From Sulfurimonas lithotrophica (GTDB taxonomy: Bacteria; Campylobacterota; Campylobacteria; Campylobacterales; Sulfurimonadaceae): a DNA stretch of 64,000 bases. The stretch lies in assembly GCF_009258225.1 (NCBI RefSeq), contig NZ_CP043617.1, forward strand, positions 62,001 to 126,000, written 5' to 3'. Positions 56,357 to 64,000 of this stretch are shown here, piece by piece. Both the position numbers and the translations under genes were made by a program. The first letter of the stretch is position 1; each line of letters begins with the position of its first letter. Below the pieces are notes generated by a model. It did not search any database. It saw only the letters and a list, made by a program, of their open reading frames with translations, and had not been told where the DNA came from.

Positions 56357-57207
56357 ATTAGTTTTAACTCCTCTGAGATGTCTTTTATTAGTTTACTTAA
56401 CGGGCGTTTGTTTATATCTTCATCTGTAATATATCCGCAAGTGATAAGACGAAGTAAATCTTCTTTGTTTTTAAATAAAGTTCCTTCATAGCGGTTGAAA
56501 AGTTCATCTATATAGCTTTCGTTATAAATAGCTGATTTTTGTATAAGTTCGACTACCATATCACGATGATGTTCATAAAATTCATCAAGTTTAAATGTTT
56601 TTTTGGAGTTAAGTGCTTTTTTGTCTGTTGTAAATAATCTTATCTTTATGCTTTCATGGTTATGTAAAAAATCAGCATTTAAAGGTTTAAAACAAAATTT
56701 TGTTTTTTGGTGGAAAGATTCAAGGTAAGGATGGATATGTGAATTGATTGAAAACTCTTCTCTTCCTTTAAGTGTTGAATTGCAAATATGACATGATGGA
56801 ATAAGGTTATAGAATGATAATGCTAAGATAGGATATTTCTCTTTTGAATAAAAATGATCGAACTCAGGACGTGATATTTCTTTATCATTAATGACTGTAA
56901 ATGTATAGTTCCTATTACAGTATGGGCATACATTGATATTTAATTTTTTTGCCAATATATATCCATGATATTCTATTTTATCTTTTGTTATAAAATTACT
57001 ATATTCAGTTTTAATGTAATTAAACTCTTCTTTTTTTGTACTAGATAATGTATCAAACCATTTAGCAATCTCATGAAGTTTTTCTGGAGAAGCTTCAAGT
57101 ATCTCTTTTATAGTATATTTTGATATAGATGGCAGAGGCTCTATTTTTTTTGTTAACTCTTTTACATGTTTATTTAGTGCTTTTGTATTTAAAGGTAGCT
57201 TAGTCAT
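56353..57207 (-). CDS. PtuB-like HNH nuclease (Septu-type)
   Basis: A 284-residue protein with an HNH fold: Cys94 and Cys97 (VCPYCNRNY), the catalytic pair Asp117-His118 (EFDHFYSK), Asn134 (SFYNLIP) and Cys139/Cys142 (SCHICNSTLKG). The wording FDHFYSKEKYPILALSFYNLIPSC is characteristic of PtuB of Septu systems and of the HNH of some retrons. The N-terminal 80 residues are helical. It pairs with the ATPase encoded directly upstream (8-base overlap). Cleavage of nucleic acids during phage attack is the expected role. Confidence 0.85.
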   Translation of the reverse strand: MTKLPLNTKALNKHVKELTKKIEPLPSISKYTIKEILEASPEKLHEIAKWFDTLSSTKKEEFNYIKTEYSNFITKDKIEYHGYILAKKLNINVCPYCNRNYTFTVINDKEISRPEFDHFYSKEKYPILALSFYNLIPSCHICNSTLKGREEFSINSHIHPYLESFHQKTKFCFKPLNADFLHNHESIKIRLFTTDKKALNSKKTFKLDEFYEHHRDMVVELIQKSAIYNESYIDELFNRYEGTLFKNKEDLLRLITCGYITDEDINKRPLSKLIKDISEELKLI

Positions 57208-58690
57208 TTTGTTTTTTCTCTAGTTCTTCTATACGTTGTTTTAATAAATCTATTTCATCTATTTTTGAAAGTCGTTTGCTATCTAATATTTTTTGAAGCT
57301 GTCGTTTTAGTATTGGCTCACCAATAATATTAATATATTTTTGAGCATCTTCATTAGATTTAATTTTTTCACTTTCTACACCATCATTTAGAAAGTTAAT
57401 TACATCATTAATTTTACTTTTTGCAAACTCCCCCATAAGACCGTCTTGCATAAAAAAACCATGAGATAAAAGGGTATGTATATTTGCTCCAAAAGTTTCT
57501 ATATCAATATCAACTTGTTTGCCTTCTTTTAAAAAGATTACATTTTCTTTTGGTAAATCTGATAGTATAAATGGTGAGTGAGTTGATAAAATTAAACTTG
57601 TTTGAATATTTGAAAGTGCTAATTGAATCATGGTAATCAATTCATTGAGTAGTTTTCTTTGAAATAAAGGATGAAAGGCAGTTTCTATTTCATCTACAAA
57701 AATATTAAAGTTTTTTTCTGAATTTTTATAATAATGACGCATGATAATACCAAAGTATGAAATAAGTAGTTTTTGACCTGTACTTAGTTTTCCAAAACTT
57801 ATATCTTTAGTTTCATCAAAAATTTCTATTTCGATATAAATTGTTAATGGATCTAAAATAATTAAATCATCTTCAAGTATTGATTCTATTTGATATGTAT
57901 TTCCTATTAAGTTTTCAGATAAGATATCTTTTAATTCATTATAATCTTGTGCACTAAGTTGAATATTTTTAAAGCTTTGGTTTTGCAAGTTCTGCAAATT
58001 GTCATTTTGAACCTTTTCACCCATTGACCGATATCTTAAGATTGTGAAATGATTGAATTTTGGTAATTTTAATTTATCAATAATGGCTTGTCCATTTGGT
58101 AATTTGGATAAATAATAATAAAAAAATAAAGTGTTTAATTTCATATTAGCGTCAAAAGATACAGGTTCTATTTTACCAAATGCTCCCGGACCACTACTTT
58201 CATAATTTCTGGAAGGTTCAAGTGCAAAATATTGATGATATTCTCCTTTAACATTCCATATGTCTCGTTGTCCTGGTGCAAAATCAATTACTAAGTTAAA
58301 TGTCTCTATATTATTATGTTCATCTTCAAAAACTTCTACATCAGTAATAATATTGAACTTTAAGTTAGATTCTAAATACAGTTTTTCATTGTCATGATAA
58401 ATATAAATAAATTTTGATTTATCGAATTCTTTATATGTGTTTTTTAAAATAAAATCAATTACACTACTTTTTCCTGCTCCATTCTCTCCAACAATAGTAG
58501 TTATATTTATACTTTCTGGAAATATACTTACATAATTATCATTCTCTTCTATTTCTAGTTCACAGTTGTCTTTTAATTTATTTGCATCATCATATTCATC
58601 ATGAAAAGTACACTTAAATCTAGGCGAAAAATTAAACCCTTGTTGGTGTATATTTTTATAGTCCTCAACCCACAGATAAACCAGCTCCAT
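57200..58690 (-). CDS. PtuA-like AAA/ABC-type ATPase (Septu-type)
   Basis: A 496-residue ATPase of the SMC/ABC-like AAA class. Walker A VGENGAGKSS (residues 68-75), signature LSTGQK (302-307), Walker B NIFVDEIETAFHP (329-341) and the H-loop LSTHSPF (His371). The TFGANIHTLLSHGFF segment near residue 400 is typical of Septu and retron-associated ATPases. In PtuAB systems the ATPase assembles with PtuB and controls its nuclease. The module is more AT-rich than the flanking cob genes. It starts 12 bases after the phosphoesterase gene. Confidence 0.85.
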   Translation of the reverse strand: MELVYLWVEDYKNIHQQGFNFSPRFKCTFHDEYDDANKLKDNCELEIEENDNYVSIFPESINITTIVGENGAGKSSVIDFILKNTYKEFDKSKFIYIYHDNEKLYLESNLKFNIITDVEVFEDEHNNIETFNLVIDFAPGQRDIWNVKGEYHQYFALEPSRNYESSGPGAFGKIEPVSFDANMKLNTLFFYYYLSKLPNGQAIIDKLKLPKFNHFTILRYRSMGEKVQNDNLQNLQNQSFKNIQLSAQDYNELKDILSENLIGNTYQIESILEDDLIILDPLTIYIEIEIFDETKDISFGKLSTGQKLLISYFGIIMRHYYKNSEKNFNIFVDEIETAFHPLFQRKLLNELITMIQLALSNIQTSLILSTHSPFILSDLPKENVIFLKEGKQVDIDIETFGANIHTLLSHGFFMQDGLMGEFAKSKINDVINFLNDGVESEKIKSNEDAQKYINIIGEPILKRQLQKILDSKRLSKIDEIDLLKQRIEELEKKQND

Positions 58691-58701
58691 ATTTTCCCTT
58701 A

Positions 58702-59550
58702 TTATGATGTGTAGATTATCTTCTCGTTGATGTTGCTGCCAAGTATCTCAACATATCTCATAGGGTACATATTTATATCTAGTGGACGCTCAAATGCACG
58801 GGTTACTATAACTTTTGTTTGGTTGATTCTTGTAACTGAGTCTATGTGTTTGTGACCTGATAGAGTCAAGATAAGGTTAGGGTATTTAAAAAGTCTTTTT
58901 TGAACTTCCTCAGTATTTCCAAGTACATGTTTTTTAATATCTTCCTTATCCGTGCCTTTCCAGTAGTTTGTATATGGGTGGTGGTTTAATATAATTGTAG
59001 GTTTGCCGCTTTTTAGCGTTTTTTCTGCAAACTCAAGAGTTTCTTTAGTATAAAGACCGTTATAGTGATGTTCCACCGAACTGTCAAGTCCCAAAATTTG
59101 ATACCCCTTGGTTTTTACAAGCCAATCCCTGCCATTTTTATAAAGTTTTTCATTTTGCAAAAAGATATTATCAAAGTCTTTTGATAGTACGCTTTTTAGG
59201 CTTGAAGTAGGTGATGATTCTTTATTTCCGCGTACAATGTAGTAAGGACAGTGAAGTTTCTCAACTATAAACTTGAACATGACTGCATCTTTGTTGTCTT
59301 TTATGTTATTGTTGTAGTTATCACCTCCGAACAAAACAAAATCCAAATCTTTGTATTCACGGTTTATAAATTCAACCATCAACTCCATAGCTTCAATGGA
59401 GCTAATATCCATAAAATCCATATGTGTGTCGGTAGCATGTATAAATTTTAGAGTATTGACATCTTGTGCTTTAAGCCCGGTTGGAATAATCGCAGATGCA
59501 CCAAGAGCCAAAGAGCCTTGTATAAAACTTCTTCTTGATATATTTGACAT
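58702..59550 (-). CDS. Tat-exported metallophosphoesterase
   Basis: A 282-residue calcineurin-like phosphoesterase. The N terminus has a twin-arginine signal (SRRSFIQG plus hydrophobic stretch). Metal-binding motifs are HATDTHMD, FGGDNYNN, RGNKE, NHHPYTN and SGHKHIDS. Exported phosphoesterases of this type act on nucleotides or phosphate esters; next to a corrinoid uptake operon it might trim nucleotide loops or phosphorylated corrinoids, which is inference. The Tat signal suggests it loads metals before export. Confidence 0.85.
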   Translation of the reverse strand: MSNISRRSFIQGSLALGASAIIPTGLKAQDVNTLKFIHATDTHMDFMDISSIEAMELMVEFINREYKDLDFVLFGGDNYNNNIKDNKDAVMFKFIVEKLHCPYYIVRGNKESSPTSSLKSVLSKDFDNIFLQNEKLYKNGRDWLVKTKGYQILGLDSSVEHHYNGLYTKETLEFAEKTLKSGKPTIILNHHPYTNYWKGTDKEDIKKHVLGNTEEVQKRLFKYPNLILTLSGHKHIDSVTRINQTKVIVTRAFERPLDINMYPMRYVEILGSNINEKIIYTS

Positions 59551-59559
59551 TTTAAACCT

Positions 59560-60009
59560 TTATTTTTTTGTTTTAATTATACCCATAAGGTTGCAATCTT
59601 TCATAATCTTTTTCCAATCAACATCAAACTTGTCTTCTATATACTTTTTGATGTGTGGTACGTCACAGCCTGAGCAGTTTTGATGCATAGCATCTCCATA
59701 GGTACTAAGCTCGCCTTTTTTAGAATCTATTGAGCAGTAACTGTACTTTGTTTTATTCTCTATCTTTTCAATCCCCTTATCGTCAAAACGAAAATTCGGG
59801 CAGGCACAAAGGTAGCAGTTTAGTTCTTCTATGTCGTGGCATTTTTTATTTTCGGCATAAAGAGGACAGAAGTCTTTTTCCATCTCTACCATATTTTCAA
59901 ACTCAAAGTACTCTATTATCTGCTCTTTGCTAAAGCCTTTAGAGAGTAGTTTATCCACTATCTTTTTATGTTTTTGTGCATGTTCTTCAAACCAAGATGC
60001 ATAACTCAT
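59560..60009 (-). CDS. Cysteine-rich small-domain protein of cobalamin clusters
   Basis: A 149-residue soluble protein with a dense cysteine cluster (FCPLYAENKKCHD, CYLCACPNF and NCSGCDVP), matching the Cys-rich small domain found near or fused to cobalamin genes. It probably binds zinc or an iron-sulfur cluster; no known catalytic activity. Its start overlaps btuC by 4 bases and the phosphoesterase follows 9 bases later. The association with the B12 operon is consistent with the family's usual context. Confidence 0.75.
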   Translation of the reverse strand: MSYASWFEEHAQKHKKIVDKLLSKGFSKEQIIEYFEFENMVEMEKDFCPLYAENKKCHDIEELNCYLCACPNFRFDDKGIEKIENKTKYSYCSIDSKKGELSTYGDAMHQNCSGCDVPHIKKYIEDKFDVDWKKIMKDCNLMGIIKTKK

Positions 60010-60977
60010 TTTGAACTCCTGCTGATGATGAGGTAGATGAAAAACGGTCCGCCTATAAGTGCCGTGACTATTCCTATTGGCAGTTCGCTTTGTGTCTGGA
60101 TGACCCTTGTGATGGTATCACACATCACTAAAAAAAGTCCGCCAAAAACAGCCGTTTTAATGATGCGTTTTTTTATCGTAGTAGGGTAGAGTTTTGTAAC
60201 TATGTGCGGTACTACAAGTCCTATAAAACCGATAGGTCCGCTGATGCTTACCAAAAATCCAATACTAAAAGACGATACTACAAGAAGTAAAAGCGTGATT
60301 TTTTTAGTATCAAGCCCTTTTAGTTGAGAACTCTCATCACTTACGTTTAAAAGTTCCAACTCATATCTGTAGATATAGATGCACCCAACAAGCACAAAAG
60401 ATATAAATGCAAAAAGCATGGGATTCTGCCAGCCTATTATGGAGAGACTCCCCATGGTAAAGCGAAGTAGCATATCATTTTGTATAGTGTCGCCCAGATA
60501 AAACACTATCATCAAAGATGAAGTGTAAAAAAGTGAGAGTGCAATCCCTAGCAGTAAAAGGCTCTCTTGATGGCTGTTTTTTAAAAATCGCGAGAGATAA
60601 AGCAGTAAAAACACAGTAAATATTGCCCCCGCAAAACCAAATATACTAATACTGCTTATACCAAAAACAATCCCTATCAAACCGAGTTTTATAGCTATTC
60701 CCGCACCCAAAACCGCACCGCTTGAGATGCCCAGAGTATATGGTGTCATAAGCGGGTTTCTAAAAAGTGTTTGAAACAAAAGTCCGCTAAGGCTCAAGAT
60801 GACACCTGCAAAAAATGCAAAAAACAATCTCGGCAAACGAAGGTTGTAAAATATGTCGCTGTGTAGAGTAGAGCCTTTAAAAACCTCGTTTATATCAAGT
60901 GTTACAGCACCGAAAAACGGAGATAGTAAAAATATAGAGACTAAAATAGTCCATAATATAAATCTAGTCATATTCAT
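60006..60977 (-). CDS. btuC: Cobalamin/iron-type ABC permease (BtuC-like)
   Basis: A 323-residue FecCD/BtuC permease with about ten helices. Conserved features include RLPRLFFAFFAGVILSLSGLLFQTLFRNPL, TLGISSGAVLG, the GxxxG-rich gate helix and the C-terminal GPIGFIGLVVPHIV loop that contacts the ATPase. With BtuD and BtuF it imports corrinoids across the inner membrane; since the downstream genes are cob genes, corrinoid is a better call than iron siderophore. Confidence 0.88.
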   Translation of the reverse strand: MNMTRFILWTILVSIFLLSPFFGAVTLDINEVFKGSTLHSDIFYNLRLPRLFFAFFAGVILSLSGLLFQTLFRNPLMTPYTLGISSGAVLGAGIAIKLGLIGIVFGISSISIFGFAGAIFTVFLLLYLSRFLKNSHQESLLLLGIALSLFYTSSLMIVFYLGDTIQNDMLLRFTMGSLSIIGWQNPMLFAFISFVLVGCIYIYRYELELLNVSDESSQLKGLDTKKITLLLLVVSSFSIGFLVSISGPIGFIGLVVPHIVTKLYPTTIKKRIIKTAVFGGLFLVMCDTITRVIQTQSELPIGIVTALIGGPFFIYLIISRSSK

Positions 60978-61653
60978 TTACCATCTCTTTAAAGTCTATC
61001 TCTTTGTTATGGAGTTTGACAGATGCATTCTTTATAAAAGCCACATCGATGCCAAGGGAAGATGCAAACTCCAAATCGTGTGTGATGACCAAGATATTAT
61101 GCGAATTTTTTAGCTCCCTTATATGTGAAGCTATAAGCATAGTGTTTCTTGGGTCAAGATTGGCTGTCGGCTCGTCAAATATTATGGTTTTGCTTTGTTG
61201 GGTAAGAGCCTGAGCTATTTGTATAAGTTGCTGTTCACCCGAACTTAGTGACTTTACGGAGTGTTTTTTCAGATGTGAAAGCTTTAAAAATTCTAGATTT
61301 TTTTCTACAAGCAATCTGTCCTCTTTTGTATAGTCAAAAAAGCTTCTCTTATGTGCAAAACGACCAAGTAGTACAAACTCTTCTACACTTATGAACTCAT
61401 CTGCAATTTCGAGTTTTGTCGGTATATAGACAACTTTTTTTGCAAGCTCTTTTTGCTCGTAAGTTTCGGTATTTTTTCCATCGAGCAAGATGTTTCCCTC
61501 ATACTTTACAAGTTTGCAGACTGATTTTACAAGAGTGCTTTTACCGCTTCCGTTTGAGCCTAAAATAACAAGGTGGTCTTTTATTTTTAGGTTTATGTTT
61601 TTTAAAATCTCTCTGTTGTTAAAAGAACATGAAAAGTTGGAAAACTCAATCAT
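60964..61653 (-). CDS. btuD: Cobalamin-type ABC transporter ATPase (BtuD-like)
   Basis: A 229-residue ATPase: Walker A LGSNGSGKST, signature LSSGEQQLIQIAQAL, Walker B TIIFDEPTANLDP and H-loop VITHDL. It powers corrinoid import by the BtuC permease. It overlaps the btuC start by 14 bases and the btuF stop by 8. Confidence 0.88.
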   Translation of the reverse strand: MIEFSNFSCSFNNREILKNINLKIKDHLVILGSNGSGKSTLVKSVCKLVKYEGNILLDGKNTETYEQKELAKKVVYIPTKLEIADEFISVEEFVLLGRFAHKRSFFDYTKEDRLLVEKNLEFLKLSHLKKHSVKSLSSGEQQLIQIAQALTQQSKTIIFDEPTANLDPRNTMLIASHIRELKNSHNILVITHDLEFASSLGIDVAFIKNASVKLHNKEIDFKEMVNEYD

Positions 61654-62455
61654 TCATAACTCCGCAAAGTCTTTTAATAGTGAGTGCGACCCTGTGTGAG
61701 GGTATATGCAGATAATTGTCGTTTACTATATGTATATCGTTGTTTTTTGAAGCGGTAGTCGGGATTTTTTTCCAAGCAGAGAGTGCTTTTTTTACATCTA
61801 CATTTCCTTCGGTTGCTAGTGAATGTAAAATGATAATCTGATCCGGATTTACGGCTATGATGTTCTCATAAGAGAGAACGGGCTGAGAGAGGTAAGTCTC
61901 TTTATATGCGTTTGTATTTCCGCACTCATTTATGATGTCTTCAAAGAAAATATCGTGCCCTGCTATGTAGTTCCCGCTTCTTAAATCCTCACGTAACCCG
62001 TAAACTATCATCACACTGTGAGGTTTTTTTGCTTTTGGAGCGTTTTTTAGTGCATCGTCTATGTTTTTTACAAGTTTTTTTGACTCTTTAGCATCTAAAG
62101 CCTTACCCAAAATATCTATGGACTCTTTGATTCTCTCTAGTCTTTTAAGATTTAGTTTTAATGTTTTTATATTAAAGATTTTTAGTTTGTCTAAGATGCC
62201 CTCGTTGTAATTTTGCCCCACTACAAGTGTAGGTTTAAGCTCCAAAATTTTTTCTATGTTTGGATTCTCATAACTTCCTACAACGGGGAGTTTTTGAGCC
62301 TCTTTAGGGTAGAGTGAATATGCACTCACACCTACGAGTTCGTTACCTTTTCCAAGTGCATATAAAATCTCGGTAATAGAAGGGCTAAGAGAGATTATTC
62401 TCTCATTTGCCCACAGGTTTAGTATGAAAAAAAATGTCAAAATCAAGATTTTCAT
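61646..62455 (-). CDS. btuF: Corrinoid-binding periplasmic protein (BtuF-like)
   Basis: A 269-residue exported protein (signal peptide to about residue 16) with the class III binding protein fold: RIISLSPSITEILYALGKGNELVGVSAYSLYPKEA start and the long linker helix around residue 100. It hands corrinoids or siderophores from the outer-membrane receptor to BtuC. The receptor gene is 13 bases upstream and of the TonB-dependent type, completing a full uptake system. Confidence 0.88.
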   Translation of the reverse strand: MKILILTFFFILNLWANERIISLSPSITEILYALGKGNELVGVSAYSLYPKEAQKLPVVGSYENPNIEKILELKPTLVVGQNYNEGILDKLKIFNIKTLKLNLKRLERIKESIDILGKALDAKESKKLVKNIDDALKNAPKAKKPHSVMIVYGLREDLRSGNYIAGHDIFFEDIINECGNTNAYKETYLSQPVLSYENIIAVNPDQIIILHSLATEGNVDVKKALSAWKKIPTTASKNNDIHIVNDNYLHIPSHRVALTIKRLCGVMND

Positions 62456-62468
62456 ACTGTTTTATCCT

Positions 62469-64000
62469 TTAGTATTTTGCATTTAATCCGCAGTAATAAC
62501 TGCGTCCCGCAGTCGCATAGCCGTCAGCTTCTTGGTAATATCTGTCACTAATATTATCAACTTTTAGATAAAAGTCTAGATATTTGCTAAGAGTGTATCC
62601 AGCAGTAAAATTTGCCAGAGTGTATTTACCTGTTTGTTTACCCTGCTCATTTGCCTGGTCGTATCTCTCACCTACATAGTTAGCATAAAGTCCTAGATGC
62701 AGACTCTCATACGGGTAGTAATCTAAAGAAGCATTTGCAGTGTATTTAGGGCGTCTGATAAGTCTTTGTCCGTCTTTATTTTTTGCATTTAGGTATGTAG
62801 CGTTTGAGTTAAAAATAAGATTCTCTCCAAGGTTTTGCTTGTATGCTAACTCAAGCCCTTTAAAGGTACTTTCTCCGTCCAGGTTTTTGTAAATCGCAGG
62901 ATTTCCACCCCAGCCGTCTGGGTCATACCACTCTATTAAGTCTTTTATTTTTTGGTAAAAGTAAGTAAGCTCAAGACCTTTGTATCCAAGTGAAATATCA
63001 AAAGTTTTAGAGTTTTCAGGATTTAAGTCAGGGTTAACCATACCCCACGGGTTAAGTTCTTGGACAATGTTAGGGGTGTTATAACCAGTTCCAAAGTTTG
63101 AACTTAGATAAACATCTTTTTTGAAGTTGTACTTTAGTCCTAGTTTTCCCGTAGCTTTGTTGTCAAAGTTGTTGTATCTGTCGTATCTTATGCTTTGAGA
63201 AAGTATAAGACTCTCAAACTTGTTTGAGTTTGTAAGGTAGATGTAGTTGTTTTTGTTTTCTTTTTGCGTTTTAGAGTTGTCTGTCATAATATAATCAACA
63301 TCATCACTACTTGCACCAAGCCCAAAAAGTAAAAAACTATCTTTCATATATTTGTAGTTATCACTCAGTTCAATGTTTTGAATCTCGCCGTTAAATACTT
63401 TTACGTATTCAGTCCCCCACATTGCTACCGTACCTATCTCGTCTCTCTCAAACTTTGAGTTTTCATATTTGAGTTCTAGGTTGTGGTTGTCAATTTTTTG
63501 AAAATACGAAGCAGAGTAAAGCAGGTTTTTAATATCACTTCTTAGGGTATTGTCGTTTGGGTCACCGAAACTGTCATAATCTTTTAGTGCATCTACGCTT
63601 GTTACATTTAATTTAATAGCTGCATCGTTTGTTATGTTGTACTTTGCATTGAAGTTGATAGTTGTGTTTTCATATGGGTCGTCTTCATAGTTATCTACAT
63701 TTTCACCGTTTGGAGCTTGTACGCTGAATGAATCGCTTGTAATTCTGTTTGCACTTAGTTTTAACTCTAAGTCATCGTTTTTATACGAAGCGGTAGCACC
63801 GTACTTTTTAGTTTTAAAACTGCCGTATTCGATGTTTGCTCTTAAGTGTGTGCCTTTTTGTGCAGATTTTGTTATGATGTTTATAACACCCGCACTTGCA
63901 TCAGCGCCCCAGATGCCGCTTTGCGCACCTTTTATAATCTCTATTCTTTCAATATCGCTTGCCATAAGGTGAGACAAGCTAGCACCTGACGTGCTTGAAG
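62469..64000 (-). CDS. btuB: TonB-dependent outer-membrane receptor (BtuB-like), 5' truncated by the window
   Basis: The reading frame is open to the right edge of the window; signal peptide, TonB box and the first part of the plug lie outside, and the TTG near 63977 is internal. Visible are the plug segment IERIEIIKGAQSGIWGADASAGVINIITK (ending the plug), then about 22 strands of barrel, and a C-terminal YYCGLNAKY. BtuB-like by context with btuFCD; the barrel is of the general cobalamin/siderophore receptor class. A cobalamin riboswitch, if present, would lie beyond this window. Confidence 0.88.
   Translation of the reverse strand, partial: SSTSGASLSHLMASDIERIEIIKGAQSGIWGADASAGVINIITKSAQKGTHLRANIEYGSFKTKKYGATASYKNDDLELKLSANRITSDSFSVQAPNGENVDNYEDDPYENTTINFNAKYNITNDAAIKLNVTSVDALKDYDSFGDPNDNTLRSDIKNLLYSASYFQKIDNHNLELKYENSKFERDEIGTVAMWGTEYVKVFNGEIQNIELSDNYKYMKDSFLLFGLGASSDDVDYIMTDNSKTQKENKNNYIYLTNSNKFESLILSQSIRYDRYNNFDNKATGKLGLKYNFKKDVYLSSNFGTGYNTPNIVQELNPWGMVNPDLNPENSKTFDISLGYKGLELTYFYQKIKDLIEWYDPDGWGGNPAIYKNLDGESTFKGLELAYKQNLGENLIFNSNATYLNAKNKDGQRLIRRPKYTANASLDYYPYESLHLGLYANYVGERYDQANEQGKQTGKYTLANFTAGYTLSKYLDFYLKVDNISDRYYQEADGYATAGRSYYCGLNAKY

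Overview
The window is AT-rich, densely coded bacterial DNA. It looks like a sulfur-oxidising chemolithotroph of the Campylobacterota, most likely Sulfurimonas or a near relative. Supporting evidence is a soxCDYZ cluster, NifS/NifU-type Fe-S assembly, CcoG, a rnhA-rnc-aroC gene order, split PAS/chemoreceptor energy-taxis genes, many signalling proteins, and short overlapping operons. I found no rRNA, tRNA, CRISPR array or insertion sequence.

Layout. 1-14.4 kb: ComM-type ATPase (truncated by the window edge), YjbQ, a HAD phosphatase, cobalamin-dependent MetH, an outer-membrane lipoprotein/barrel pair, CcoG, a YeiH-family transporter, a LapB-like TPR protein, then rnhA-rnc-aroC with a candidate toxin-antitoxin pair behind it. 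14.6-23.5 kb: soxCDYZ, a MOSC protein and a DUF302-like exported protein; on the minus strand leuC-mobA-moaC-DUF493 plus a helical protein. The molybdenum cofactor genes suit the molybdoenzyme SoxC. A hairpin-rich repeat-like element precedes leuC. 24-27.3 kb: nifS, nifU and a CitE-like lyase.

27.3-42.7 kb, all minus strand: an ELWxxDGT lipoprotein, a degenerate GGDEF/EAL protein of the LapD type, YceI-like protein, and a tightly overlapped seven-gene operon that starts with a LapG-type protease and ends with a divergent heme-copper/NO-reductase-like subunit plus membrane protein, with an FtsX/MacB-type ABC exporter in between. Upstream lie a B12-binding radical SAM enzyme and a periplasmic binding protein coupled to a GGDEF-EAL-CZB protein. 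42.9-51.1 kb: a CetB/CetA-like PAS plus CZB chemoreceptor pair, MFS transporter, DUF309, rhodanese-like protein, a SUV3-like RNA helicase with zinc ribbon, and a chemoreceptor with a periplasmic heme c motif.

51.1-64 kb: a minus-strand cobalamin salvage and uptake cluster (btuB-btuF-btuD-btuC, Cys-rich protein, phosphoesterase, then cobQ-cobT-cobU-cobS-cobC). It is interrupted by a three-gene module: a Septu-like ATPase (PtuA-like), an HNH protein (PtuB-like) and RhuM. The module's last stop codon overlaps the cobQ start, so a probable anti-phage system is translationally stitched into a vitamin operon. This is the most unusual arrangement in the window. B12 also ties together MetH and the radical SAM protein.
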